Below the pieces are notes generated by a model, which saw only the letters and a program-made list of their open reading frames with translations, searched no databases and was not told where the DNA came from. A stretch of 20,737 nt of DNA from Acidobacteriota bacterium (GTDB lineage: Bacteria; Actinomycetota; Actinomycetes; Actinomycetales; Micrococcaceae), in assembly GCA_019352125.1 (NCBI GenBank), contig JABBNV010000005.1, forward strand, positions 7,736 through 28,472. The letters are read 5' to 3'. The translations under genes and the position numbers were made by a program. Positions 13,257-20,737 of the stretch are shown one piece after another. Position 1 is the first letter of the stretch, and each line of letters opens with the position of its first letter.

Positions 13257-15350
13257 GTGTCAAACACCAACCCGGAGCTTCCGGATAACTTAGCGAACCC
13301 GGAACACCACAACCGGAAGGGTGCCGGCGACGGCGGCGCTGGTCAGCCCAAGGAATATGGCGCCAGTGACATTACCGTGTTGGAGGGCCTGGAAGCTGTC
13401 CGTAAACGGCCGGGTATGTACATCGGTTCTACTGGGCCGCGCGGTCTTCACCACCTGGTGTACGAAGTGGTGGACAACTGCGTAGACGAGGCACTTGCTG
13501 GTTATTGCGATCATATTGAAATCACACTGCAGGCCGACGGCGGCGTGAAGGTGGTTGATAATGGCCGCGGAATCCCCGTGGATATTCACCCCACCGAGGG
13601 CAAGCCCACGGTTGAAGTGGTCATGACTATTTTGCACGCTGGTGGAAAGTTTGGCGGCGGCGGTTACGCAGTTTCCGGTGGTTTGCACGGTGTGGGTATC
13701 TCGGTAGTCAACGCGTTGTCCGCCCGGGTAGAAACCGTGGTGAAGCGCCAAGGCTATGAGTGGTCCATGCGCTTTGCTGACGGTGGTAAGCCACAAGGAA
13801 CCATCGTTAAGGGTCAGGCCACGGATGAAACCGGAACTACTCAGACGTTCTATGCAGACCCCACCATTTTTGAATCCACCGACTATGATTTTGAAACCTT
13901 GCGGGCACGGTTGCAGCAGATGGCGTTCCTGAATAAGGGTTTGCGGATCACGCTGACGGACGAGCGCAGCAGCGCAGTTGCTGACAGCAAGGACGAAGAT
14001 ATTGATCTCGACGATGCCGCTCCGGATGAGGAAGTTACCACTGAGCACCGTCAGGTGATTTACCAGTACCCCAACGGATTGCTGGATTATGTGACCTTCC
14101 TGAACTCGGCGAAAAAAGTTGAGGTAGTTCACGAGGATGTGATCGCCTTTGAAACCGAAGATCCAGGCAAGAGCATGGCCTTGGAAATGGCCATGCAGTG
14201 GACTACAGCCTATTCCGAGAGCGTTCACACTTACGCCAACACCATTAACACCCACGAGGGTGGAACGCACGAAGAAGGCTTCCGTGCGGCCATGACCTCC
14301 TTGATTAACCGCTATGCGCGGGAAAAGAACATCATCAAGGAAAAGGACGAAAACCTCACCGGTGATGACATTCGCGAAGGTTTGACGGCAGTTATTTCCG
14401 TCAAACTCTCAGAACCACAGTTTGAGGGTCAAACCAAGACTAAACTGGGCAACTCTGAGGTCAAGGGATTCGTTCAGCGTGCGGTAACTGATGAACTCGG
14501 TGACTGGTTGGAGCGCAACCCCGGGCCAGCCCGTGATGTGATTCGTAAGTCCATCTCTGCAGCAGCTGCTCGCCTGGCGGCTCGCAAGGCCCGTGATAAT
14601 GCGCGACGTAAGAGCCCACTGGAATCCTTTGGTATGCCGGGTAAGCTCTCCGATTGCTCCTCCAAGGATCCGGCCCGCTGTGAGGTGTACCTGGTGGAGG
14701 GTGATTCCGCAGGTGGTTCCGCCAAGAGAGGCAGGAATCCGGAAACTCAGGCCATTCTGCCTCTGCGCGGCAAGATCCTGAACGTGGAGCGAGCACGCTT
14801 GGACAGGGCACTGGGGAATACCGAGGTCCAGTCCATGATCACAGCTTTCGGTACCGGTATTGGTGAAGATTTTGATATCGCAAAGTTGCGGTACCACAAG
14901 ATTGTGTTGATGGCCGATGCTGATGTTGATGGTCAGCACATCACCACCTTGTTGATGACGCTGCTGTTCCGCTACATGCGTCCGTTGATAGAAAACGGCT
15001 ACGTGTACTTGGCGCAACCACCGTTGTACCGCATCAAGTGGTCCAATGCTGATCACAGTTATGTCTACTCGGACAAGGAACGTGACGCCGCACTGATTGC
15101 CGGACAGGCTGCAGGGCGCCGCCTCCCCAAGGACAACGGGATTCAGCGTTACAAGGGTCTCGGTGAAATGGACTACACGGAATTGTGGGACACCACCATG
15201 GACCCGGCTCACCGCACTTTGTTGCAGGTCACCATGGATGATGCAGCCGCTGCGGATCAGGTATTTTCGGTCCTCATGGGTGAGGACGTTGAATCACGCC
15301 GCAACTTCATTCAGACGAACGCCAAGGACGTCAGATTCTTGGATATCTAG
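13257..15350 (+). CDS. gyrB: DNA gyrase subunit B
   Basis: GyrB is the ATPase subunit of gyrase, which introduces negative supercoils. The 697-residue protein starts at GTG 13257, with AGAGGGG 12 bases upstream, and has a 38-residue polar leader before SDITVLEGLEAVRKRPGMYIGS. The GHKL ATPase has catalytic E70 and N74 (YEVVDNCVDEALAG), DNGRGIPVDIHP (101-112) and GGLHGVGISVVNALS (141-155). The TOPRIM domain has E481 (VEGDSAGGSA), PLRGKILNVERAR and the metal site D554-A-D556-V-D558. The tail YKGLGEMDYTELWDTTMDP and RRNFIQTNAKDVRFLDI is canonical. It precedes gyrA by 78 bp, probably as one operon; a short imperfect hairpin (15354-15378) lies in that gap. Confidence 0.98.
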   Translation: MSNTNPELPDNLANPEHHNRKGAGDGGAGQPKEYGASDITVLEGLEAVRKRPGMYIGSTGPRGLHHLVYEVVDNCVDEALAGYCDHIEITLQADGGVKVVDNGRGIPVDIHPTEGKPTVEVVMTILHAGGKFGGGGYAVSGGLHGVGISVVNALSARVETVVKRQGYEWSMRFADGGKPQGTIVKGQATDETGTTQTFYADPTIFESTDYDFETLRARLQQMAFLNKGLRITLTDERSSAVADSKDEDIDLDDAAPDEEVTTEHRQVIYQYPNGLLDYVTFLNSAKKVEVVHEDVIAFETEDPGKSMALEMAMQWTTAYSESVHTYANTINTHEGGTHEEGFRAAMTSLINRYAREKNIIKEKDENLTGDDIREGLTAVISVKLSEPQFEGQTKTKLGNSEVKGFVQRAVTDELGDWLERNPGPARDVIRKSISAAAARLAARKARDNARRKSPLESFGMPGKLSDCSSKDPARCEVYLVEGDSAGGSAKRGRNPETQAILPLRGKILNVERARLDRALGNTEVQSMITAFGTGIGEDFDIAKLRYHKIVLMADADVDGQHITTLLMTLLFRYMRPLIENGYVYLAQPPLYRIKWSNADHSYVYSDKERDAALIAGQAAGRRLPKDNGIQRYKGLGEMDYTELWDTTMDPAHRTLLQVTMDDAAAADQVFSVLMGEDVESRRNFIQTNAKDVRFLDI

Positions 15351-15428
15351 GCAATTTCCCCTTGATTACAAGGGAAATCACCTACATATTCTCAATCAGA
15401 CATATATCCAGAATGGAATCTAAAGCTC

Positions 15429-18194
15429 ATGAGTGACGAAACACCAACCGAGGGTACTCCGGAGGAACCGCAGTCTCCCCAAACTCCAGAGGACGCGGCA
15501 ACGCCGTCGTCGGACTCCACGGAAGAAGCTGCCACATCTGCGGAATTACCGGTAGTTTCCGCGGAAATGGATAAAGAAGCCGCCGAAGCAATTCTGGCCG
15601 GCGTTGGCCATGACAAGGTGGAGCAGATTGACCTCTCCACCGAGATGCAGCGCTCCTACCTTGACTACGCTATGGCCGTCATTGTGGGCCGCGCGCTCCC
15701 TGATGTGCGCGATGGTTTGAAGCCAGTGCACCGCCGCGTGCTCTACGCCATGTTTGACGGAGGCTACCGCCCGGACCGCGCGTTTAATAAATGCGCCCGC
15801 GTAGTGGGCGAAGTCATGGGTCAGTACCACCCCCACGGTGACTCTGCGATCTACGATGCCTTGGTTCGCCTTATCCAGGACTGGACCATGCGGTATCCGT
15901 TGGCCCTTGGACAGGGTAACTTTGGGTCCCCCGGTAATGACGGCGCCGCTGCTCCTCGTTACACGGAAACAAAGATGGCTCCGTTGGCCATGGAAATGGT
16001 CCGGGACATTGACGAGGAAACCGTTGATTTCCAGGACAACTATGACGGCAAGAATCAGGAACCCGTCATTTTGCCAGCCCGCTTCCCGAACTTGCTGGTC
16101 AATGGTTCCTCTGGAATCGCCGTCGGCATGGCCACGAACATTCCCCCGCACAACCTACGTGAGGTTGCGGATGGCGTGCAGTGGTTCTTGAAGAACCCCA
16201 CGGCAGGCCGCGAGGAACTGCTCGAAGAGTTAATTCGCCGGGTGAAGGGACCAGATTTCCCCACGGGTGCACAAATCCTGGGCCACAAGGGCATCGAAGA
16301 CGCTTACCGTACGGGACGTGGTTCCATCACCATGCGTGCCGTGGTGAACGTCGAGGAGCTTCAGGGACGTACTTGCCTGGTAGTCACCGAGCTGCCGTAC
16401 CAAGCCAACCCGGACAATTTGGCCATCAAGATTGCTGAATTGGTCAAGGACGGCAAGGTTTCCGGTATCGCGGATCTGCGCGATGAGACATCCGGCCGTA
16501 CTGGTCAGCGCCTGGTGATTGTGCTCAAGCGCGACGCCGTCGCCAAGGTGGTGCTGAACAACCTTTACAAGCACACTCAGCTGCAGGAAAACTTCAGCGC
16601 CAATATGTTGGCCATTGTGGACGGTGTTCCTCGCACACTCAGCCTCGATGCCTTCATCCGTCACTGGGTCAACCATCAGGTGGAAGTTATTGTTCGCCGT
16701 ACCCGGTTCCGGTTGCGCAAGGCGGAGGAAGAGGCTCACATCCTGCGTGGCCTCCTCAAGGCTCTCGACGCGCTGGATGAGGTCATTGCCTTGATCCGCC
16801 GCTCCAGCACCACTGAGGATGCCCGCGACGGATTGATGACGTTGCTGGATATTGACGAGTTGCAAGCCCGTGCCATTTTGGACATGCAGCTGCGCCGTTT
16901 GGCTGCTCTGGAGCGCCAGAAGATTCAGGATCGGCATGCAGAGCTTGAGCGCATGATCACCGAATTCAACCGGATTCTGGCTTCCGAAGAGGTTCAGCGC
17001 GGCATTGTCAGTGATGAGCTGCAAGCCATCACGGACAAGTACGGTGATGACCGCCGCACGCAGATTATGCTGGGCTACGACGGTGACATGAGCATGGAGG
17101 ACTTGATCCCCGAAGAGGAAATGGTTGTCACCATTACCCGCGGCGGATACGTCAAGCGCACCCGCAGCGACAACTACCGCTCACAGCACCGCGGTGGCAA
17201 GGGCATCAAGGGCGCCCAGCTGCGTGGCGACGACGTCGTCGAACATTTCTTTGTCACCACCACCCACCATTGGCTTCTCTTCTTCACCAACTTGGGCCGC
17301 GTTTACCGTGCCAAGGCCTACGAATTGGCGGAAGCAGGCCGTGACGCCAAGGGTCAGCACGTAGCCAACCTGTTGGCGTTCCAACCGGATGAAACCATTG
17401 CACAGGTGCTTGATCTGCGTGACTACCAGCAGTCCCCCTACCTGGTCCTGGCCACTAAGAACGGTTTGGTGAAGAAGACCCGCTTGGAGGACTACGACAC
17501 CAATCGCTCCGCTGGCGTTATTGCCGTGAACCTCCGCGATAGCGATGAACTGGTCTCCGCTCAGCTGGTGTCCGAAACGGATGATCTGCTGCTGGTATCC
17601 CGCAAGGGCCAGTCCATCAGGTTCACCGCCACGGACGAGGCGCTACGCCCGATGGGCCGCGCCACATCCGGCGTCACCGGTATGAAATTCCGTGCTGGCG
17701 ATGAGCTTCTGGCTGCCTCCGTGGTCACAGATGACTCCTTCGTGTTTGTTGTCACGGAGGGTGGATACGCGAAGCGAACGGCCGTGGGCGAATACAGGCA
17801 GCAAGGTCGAGGCGGTTTGGGAATCAAGGTAGCCAAGTTGGTTGAGGACCGTGGGGACCTAGTAGGCGCGCTCATCGTGGAGGAAGAGGATGAGGTCCTG
17901 GTAGTCATGGAGGGCGGCAAGGTGGTGCGCTCCAAGGTCGCCGAAGTTCCAGCCAAGGGCCGCGACACGATGGGCGTTGTTTTTGCCAAGCCGGACAAGA
18001 ATGACAGGATCATTGAGGTTGCGCGCAACATTGAACGCACAGTGGCACTGTATGAAGAGGAGCATTCCGAAGATTCGGAAAAGGACGCTGTTCCTGTGGG
18101 CACGAGCGTTACAGTTGGAGCCGAAAACGGCGAAACAGTTAACAATGAAGTACCGTTGACCGAAGAACAGCACACATCTGGAGGTACCGATTGA
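15429..18194 (+). CDS. gyrA: DNA gyrase subunit A
   Basis: GyrA cuts and rejoins DNA in the gyrase A2B2 complex. The 921-residue protein has an acidic, Pro/Thr/Ser-rich leader of about 60 residues before QIDLSTEMQRSYLDYAMAVIVGRALPDVRDG. The catalytic tyrosine is Y178 (APRYTETKM). In the quinolone-resistance region HPHGDSAIYDALVRL, the positions matching E. coli S83 and D87 are S139 and D143, the wild-type, quinolone-susceptible residues. The C-terminal beta-pinwheel begins near 560 and has the GyrA box QHRGGKG (586-592). An acidic tail follows. The ATG at 15429 has only a weak GGAA upstream. The end overlaps the next start codon by four bases. Confidence 0.98.
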   Translation: MSDETPTEGTPEEPQSPQTPEDAATPSSDSTEEAATSAELPVVSAEMDKEAAEAILAGVGHDKVEQIDLSTEMQRSYLDYAMAVIVGRALPDVRDGLKPVHRRVLYAMFDGGYRPDRAFNKCARVVGEVMGQYHPHGDSAIYDALVRLIQDWTMRYPLALGQGNFGSPGNDGAAAPRYTETKMAPLAMEMVRDIDEETVDFQDNYDGKNQEPVILPARFPNLLVNGSSGIAVGMATNIPPHNLREVADGVQWFLKNPTAGREELLEELIRRVKGPDFPTGAQILGHKGIEDAYRTGRGSITMRAVVNVEELQGRTCLVVTELPYQANPDNLAIKIAELVKDGKVSGIADLRDETSGRTGQRLVIVLKRDAVAKVVLNNLYKHTQLQENFSANMLAIVDGVPRTLSLDAFIRHWVNHQVEVIVRRTRFRLRKAEEEAHILRGLLKALDALDEVIALIRRSSTTEDARDGLMTLLDIDELQARAILDMQLRRLAALERQKIQDRHAELERMITEFNRILASEEVQRGIVSDELQAITDKYGDDRRTQIMLGYDGDMSMEDLIPEEEMVVTITRGGYVKRTRSDNYRSQHRGGKGIKGAQLRGDDVVEHFFVTTTHHWLLFFTNLGRVYRAKAYELAEAGRDAKGQHVANLLAFQPDETIAQVLDLRDYQQSPYLVLATKNGLVKKTRLEDYDTNRSAGVIAVNLRDSDELVSAQLVSETDDLLLVSRKGQSIRFTATDEALRPMGRATSGVTGMKFRAGDELLAASVVTDDSFVFVVTEGGYAKRTAVGEYRQQGRGGLGIKVAKLVEDRGDLVGALIVEEEDEVLVVMEGGKVVRSKVAEVPAKGRDTMGVVFAKPDKNDRIIEVARNIERTVALYEEEHSEDSEKDAVPVGTSVTVGAENGETVNNEVPLTEEQHTSGGTD

Positions 18195-18736
18195 GCACGA
18201 GTAATACCAACCCACGGCCAAATCAGGGCCCCAGGGTGAGTGCCCCAGCGCGTCCTCCGCAGCGTCCGGCCTCCGGCACTAGCTCTGCAGCCAAGGCCGC
18301 CGGGCGGGCCGCTGTCAGGCCAACAAGCACCGGGAACCGAACCCCCTTGGTTAAGCCTGCACCCAAGGCAAAGGCACGTCGGGCACGCCTGCTAGTCAGC
18401 AAGATTGACCCGTGGTCCGTCCTCAAAATGTCCTTCCTGCTTTCTGTGGCTCTGGGAATCATTACTGTTGTTGCAGCCATTGTGCTGTGGTCAGTGCTGG
18501 ACCTCACCGGAGTCTTTGGCAAAGTCAACAGTCTGATGTCTGACGTGCAGGGCAGTGAGGGTGGTGGCTTTGATTTGAAGAAGTACGCCTCCCTAGGCCA
18601 GGTTGCCTCCTTTGCGGTGATTATCGCCGTCGTGAATGTGGTGCTCTTGACGGCCCTGTCCATGCTATCTGCCGTGCTTTACAACATTGCCGCCACTTTG
18701 GTGGGCGGTATTGGTGTGACCCTTACCGACGACTAA
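18191..18736 (+). CDS. DUF3566 transmembrane protein
   Basis: DUF3566 proteins follow gyrA in many actinobacteria (Rv0007 in Mycobacterium tuberculosis is one); their function is not established. The 181-residue product has a Pro/Ala/Arg-rich, basic, probably cytoplasmic leader (1-70). The DUF3566 domain starts at VSKIDPWSVLKMSFLLS, with a first membrane helix about 81-101. A short loop GSEGGGFDLKKYASLGQ and a second helix about 138-162 follow, then YNIAATLVGGIGVTLTDD. The start is TTG at 18191, overlapping the gyrA stop (TTGA). It is supported by GGAGG at 18180-18184, six bases upstream. This strong ribosome site inside the gyrA end indicates co-expression with gyrase. Confidence 0.92.
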   Translation: MSTSNTNPRPNQGPRVSAPARPPQRPASGTSSAAKAAGRAAVRPTSTGNRTPLVKPAPKAKARRARLLVSKIDPWSVLKMSFLLSVALGIITVVAAIVLWSVLDLTGVFGKVNSLMSDVQGSEGGGFDLKKYASLGQVASFAVIIAVVNVVLLTALSMLSAVLYNIAATLVGGIGVTLTDD

Positions 18737-18741
18737 TTGTT

Positions 18742-18790
18742 CGCCTGTGTAGGGCCCGCAATTCACATGCGTGGGAACCCTACACAGGCG
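18742..18790 (+). terminator. hairpin after the gyrBA-DUF3566 block
   Basis: A perfect 13-bp stem, CGCCTGTGTAGGG (18742-18754) with CCCTACACAGGCG (18778-18790), encloses an inner imperfect stem CCCGCA/TGCGTGGG. It starts 5 bases after the DUF3566 stop. Only a weak T-run (TTTT at 18795) follows, so it may act as a terminator without a strong U-tract. Confidence 0.7.
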
Positions 18791-18796
18791 CCGATT

Positions 18797-18825
18797 TTGG
18801 CAAGGCGAGGGTAGTACGGTAAAGT
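18797..18825 (+). promoter_or_regulatory. candidate promoter of tRNA-Ile
   Basis: TTGGCA (18797-18802) and TAAAGT (18820-18825) are separated by exactly 17 bases and lie 27 bases before the mature tRNA-Ile 5' end. They match the sigma-70-type consensus in 4-5 positions each. Confidence 0.5.
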
Positions 18826-18852
18826 TTTATCTCGGCCCGAATGAGGGTTTGA

Positions 18853-18926
18853 GGGCGTATAGCTCAGGCGGTTAGAGCGCTTCGCTGATAACGAAGAGGT
18901 CCCAAGTTCAAGTCTTGGTACGCCCA
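18853..18926 (+). tRNA. ileT: tRNA-Ile (anticodon GAT)
   Basis: The 74-base cloverleaf has acceptor GGGCGTA pairing with TACGCCC, D-arm AGCTCAGGCGGTTAGAGC, and anticodon stem CTTCG/CGAAG around loop CTGATAA (GAT at 18887-18889). The T-arm is CCAAG TTCAAGT CTTGG. The discriminator is A; the CCA end is not encoded. Confidence 0.97.
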
Positions 18927-18960
18927 CGGAAACCTACCGTGGAAAACGAAGAGGTGCGCA

Positions 18961-19077
18961 GTGAAGAAGTTGCTAGTAGTAGCGGCCGCAATCACCGGGG
19001 CCATCGTTTTCCGCAAATGGCAGGAATCCAATGTCCAGAAGAATACCTGGAACAAGGCGACGGATAGCGTCGGCTGA
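18961..19077 (+). CDS. DLW-39 family small protein
   Basis: A 38-codon gene lies between the two tRNAs. It starts with GTG and has GAGG six bases upstream. It encodes MKKLLVVAAAITGAIVFRKW, then QESNVQKNTWNKATDSVG. The layout of a short positively charged start, a hydrophobic helix (4-17) and an RKWQES stretch is that of the DLW-39 family, found at this tRNA locus in actinobacteria. The naming motif DLW reads NTW here. It is likely a tiny membrane-anchored protein; the function is unknown. It may be co-transcribed with tRNA-Ile. No second membrane helix or cysteine is present. Confidence 0.8.
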   Translation: MKKLLVVAAAITGAIVFRKWQESNVQKNTWNKATDSVG

Positions 19078-19085
19078 AGACAGGT

Positions 19086-19091
19086 TATACT
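19086..19091 (+). promoter_or_regulatory. candidate -10 box of tRNA-Ala
   Basis: TATACT matches 5 of 6 bases of TATAAT and lies 16 bases before the tRNA-Ala 5' end. No clear -35 is seen at 17 bp (GATAGC). Read-through from the tRNA-Ile promoter is an alternative. Confidence 0.35.
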
Positions 19092-19107
19092 GGATAGGTT
19101 CTCTTAC

Positions 19108-19180
19108 GGGGGCATGGCGCAATTGGTAGCGCACCTGCTTTGCAAGCAGGGGGTTCGGGGTTCGAGTCCCCGTGCCTCCA
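19108..19180 (+). tRNA. alaT: tRNA-Ala (anticodon TGC)
   Basis: The 73-base cloverleaf has acceptor GGGGGCA pairing with TGCCTCC (one G-T), D-arm GGCGCAATTGGTAGCGC, and anticodon stem CCTGC/GCAGG around TTTGCAA (TGC at 19141-19143). The T-arm is CGGGG TTCGAGT CCCCG. The discriminator is A; CCA is not encoded (ACCG follows). Confidence 0.97.
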
Positions 19181-19200
19181 CCGTAGAAAAACGGCAGTAA

Positions 19201-19237
19201 AGGAGTCCTTCACCCACCAGGGTGAGGGGCTCCTTTT
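19201..19237 (+). terminator. intrinsic terminator after tRNA-Ala
   Basis: A 15-bp stem, AGGAGTCCTTCACCC (19201-19215) with GGGTGAGGGGCTCCT (19220-19234), with two G-T wobbles and an ACCA loop, is followed by TTTT. It ends the tRNA unit 20 bases past the mature tRNA end. Confidence 0.88.
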
Positions 19238-19274
19238 GCATTCCCCGCCCTTTTTCCCAACGCGCGTGGGGACT

Positions 19275-19307
19275 AAAAAGCGGGAGCCCCCGTGTGGGGA
19301 CTCCCGC
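19275..19307 (-). terminator. intrinsic terminator of the leftward repeat-protein gene
   Basis: On the minus strand GCGGGAGTCCCC (19307-19296) pairs with GGGGCTCCCGC (19290-19280), with one bulged base, and is followed by TTTTT (19279-19275). It lies 20 bases past the stop of the gene at 19328-20305 and faces the tRNA-Ala terminator. Confidence 0.85.
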
Positions 19308-19327
19308 TTCTTGGTGTTCAGTAACGC

Positions 19328-20305
19328 TTAGGCTTCGTCAGGCTTACCCGACTTGTCCTGCATGTTGGAGGCGATGTTGCGCATAGCGTCCTTTGCGTCC
19401 GTGGGCTTGTCCACAGCAGAGTGCTTGGCCGTCTCAGCCGAGTCAGCGTTCGCCCCCTCGTGGGCGCTCTCAGTGGACTTGTTGTCTAGAGCGTCCTTGA
19501 CATCGTCCACAGCAGTCTTGACCTTATCCACGACGACGTTGCTGGCGTTGTTGGCTGCCTTGAGCACCTCCGTGGCCGGGTCCTTCTTCTCCGCGTCCTT
19601 AGTGTCTGCGCCAGCGGGCTTGGGCGGTACCGTCGGATTCAGCGGAGCGGGAGTCTTCCAGGGGTCCTCAATCGGCTGGGAAGCCTTCCACACTGCTGCA
19701 CCCGCAGCAACTGCTGCGGTGATGACTCCGACGATGAGCCAGCCCTTGCGGCCGCCCTTCTGCTTCTTACGCAGATCCTTGGCAGCCTGCTTGGCGGCAT
19801 CGGCTGTAGCCTTCTTTGCGCGGGCAAGGGTGCGCTTGTTCCCAGTAACCCGAGTGACTGCGGCTTCTACCTGCGGAGGAATGGTGGTGCCATCGAGTGC
19901 GCGGCCCACATTGCCAGCTGCCTCGCCGAGTTTTTCGGAGAGAAGGGGAATGTACTCGCCCACCACGCGGTCACGCGCGCTGTTCAAGGCCGGGGTGGCC
20001 CGGTCCAGTGCATCCTGGATACGGGGGGTGGCGCTGTCCATAGCATCGGACAGCCGCGGAGCGAGCTTATCCAAACCTTCCTGGATGCGCGGCGTCACGG
20101 TTGCAACACCGTCGGACGTTGCTGAAGCTGCCTTGCGTAAACCATCCTGAATGCGGGGTGAGGCCTGCTCAAAACCCTTTTCAAGACGGGGCTTGGCCCA
20201 GTTCAAGGCTGCCTCTACACGTGGCGCTGCCCAATCCCGGGCGTTGTCGACGCCGCTGTTGAGAGTATTCTCTAGATCGCGGGCTACGCGGTCTGCTTTT
20301 TTCAC
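19328..20305 (-). CDS. unrecognised one-pass membrane protein with 11-residue amphipathic repeats
   Basis: I do not recognise a named family for this 325-residue protein. Residues 16-114 are nine tandem units of 11 residues, the clearest being APRVEAALNWA, KPRLEKGFEQA, SPRIQDGLRKA, TPRIQEGLDKL, APRLSDAMDSA and TPRIQDALDRA. A proline-arginine pair sits at unit positions 2-3 in six of nine. This is the pattern of membrane-surface or apolipoprotein-like helices. A basic segment (156-187, KKATADAAKQAAKDLRKKQKG) leads into one membrane helix (188-207). The rest (208-325) is Pro-, then Lys/Asp/Ala-rich, and has no signal peptide before it. By the positive-inside rule the repeats are cytoplasmic. 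The GTG start at 20305 has a perfect AGGAGG five bases away. It is transcribed against replication and divergently from ppiA. Confidence 0.85.
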   Translation of the reverse strand: MKKADRVARDLENTLNSGVDNARDWAAPRVEAALNWAKPRLEKGFEQASPRIQDGLRKAASATSDGVATVTPRIQEGLDKLAPRLSDAMDSATPRIQDALDRATPALNSARDRVVGEYIPLLSEKLGEAAGNVGRALDGTTIPPQVEAAVTRVTGNKRTLARAKKATADAAKQAAKDLRKKQKGGRKGWLIVGVITAAVAAGAAVWKASQPIEDPWKTPAPLNPTVPPKPAGADTKDAEKKDPATEVLKAANNASNVVVDKVKTAVDDVKDALDNKSTESAHEGANADSAETAKHSAVDKPTDAKDAMRNIASNMQDKSGKPDEA

Positions 20306-20472
20306 AACTACCTCCTACGAAGATTTGGCAATTCCATCCTTAGCCTACGTCGATTGGCAAGGGTGGGCCATTTTTGCACAAATTCCGCTGGAAATTTTCA
20401 CTCTGCGCGGAACATGGGCCCCACGGGCAAATACAAGGGAGCGGACTGGACTTTGCATGGAAGAATGGCCCT

Positions 20473-20737
20473 ATGACTGCTATTCCTACAGCTAAAGCAA
20501 CCATCCACACCACCGCTGGCGACATCGTGGTCAATCTCTTTGGCAACCATGCGCCCAAGACGGTTGAAAACTTTATTGGCCTGGCCACGGGCGAGAAGAC
20601 GTGGACTCACCCTGAATCGGGCGAGGACAAGACGGGTACGCCGCTTTACGACGGCACCGTCTTCCACCGCATCATCAAGGACTTCATGATCCAGGCCGGT
20701 GATCCCTTGGGCCGCGGCGTGGGCGGACCCGGTTACA
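20473..20737 (+). CDS. ppiA: peptidyl-prolyl cis-trans isomerase, cyclophilin type (3' end outside window)
   Basis: Cyclophilins speed up proline isomerisation during protein folding. The window holds the first 88 codons. They begin MTAIPTAKATIHTTAGDIVV and continue through NLFGNHAPKTVENFIGLATG, with the active-site motif VFHRIIKDFMIQAGDP near residues 67-82, containing the catalytic arginine after FH. No signal peptide or membrane segment is seen, so the protein is cytoplasmic (PpiA-type in actinobacteria). The ATG at 20473 has GGAAG nine bases upstream (20459-20463). The 167-bp gap to the divergent repeat-protein gene must hold promoters for both; none is clear. The gene is cut by the window edge. 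Confidence 0.95.
   Translation, partial: MTAIPTAKATIHTTAGDIVVNLFGNHAPKTVENFIGLATGEKTWTHPESGEDKTGTPLYDGTVFHRIIKDFMIQAGDPLGRGVGGPGY

Noticed and set aside
13290..14270. 326-codon open frame antisense to gyrB (also 14409-15212 minus, 15546-16151 minus and 16230-17024 minus within gyrB/gyrA)
   Set aside because: These are codon-usage shadows of long, well-conserved genes. Their translations resemble no family, and there are no ribosome sites or context for them.
15810..15880. Quinolone-resistance mutation in gyrA
   Set aside because: S139 and D143, equivalent to E. coli S83 and D87, are the susceptible residues.

Overview
The window is a chromosomal replication-origin region from an actinomycete, most likely a Micrococcaceae member (Arthrobacter-like). 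The evidence is the gene order trxB-trxA | parB-parA-rsmG-jag-yidC-yidD-rnpA-rpmH | dnaA | dnaN-gnd-recF-dciA(DUF721)-gyrB-gyrA-DUF3566-tRNA-Ile-DLW39-tRNA-Ala-(unknown)-ppiA. Other support is the gnd gene between dnaN and recF, frequent GTG starts, and canonical actinobacterial protein signatures. By eye the GC content is moderate for an actinomycete. I cannot assign a species without database comparison. No mobile element, CRISPR array or foreign island is visible; this is core genome.

Left arm (1-6616). The 3' end of trxB and complete trxA read rightwards. They converge on a leftward block, rpmH-rnpA-yidD-yidC-jag-rsmG-parA-parB, and are separated from it by one long hairpin terminator. 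The leftward block makes ribosomal protein L34, the RNase P protein, the membrane insertion machinery (YidD, YidC), an RNA-binding KH/R3H protein, a 16S rRNA methyltransferase and the ParAB chromosome-segregation system. Four ParB-binding parS sites lie in this arm: one touching the terminator, two inside parB, and one inside (or just upstream of) parA.

Origin (about 6880-8760). DnaA boxes occur on both sides of dnaA: a small cluster overlaps the dnaA leader, and a larger cluster fills the 508-bp dnaA-dnaN gap. The larger cluster includes two abutting boxes next to an AT-rich stretch that could be the unwinding element.

Right arm (8961-18736). dnaN, gnd, recF, the DUF721/DciA gene, gyrB, gyrA and a DUF3566 membrane protein gene all read rightwards, co-directional with replication. 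Several genes overlap or are closely spaced. The 349-bp leader of gyrB carries a candidate promoter and an interlocked inverted-repeat pair that could form a pseudoknot. A 13-bp hairpin closes this block.

End (18737-20737). tRNA-Ile(GAU), a 38-codon DLW-39-type gene and tRNA-Ala(UGC) are followed by converging terminators. Then comes a leftward gene for an unrecognised one-pass membrane protein built on about nine tandem 11-residue amphipathic repeats, and the rightward 5' end of a cyclophilin gene. The window is mostly a textbook origin region. The less usual items are the hendecad-repeat protein, the gyrB leader structure, the rpmH-rnpA hairpin, and the parS sites embedded in coding sequence.
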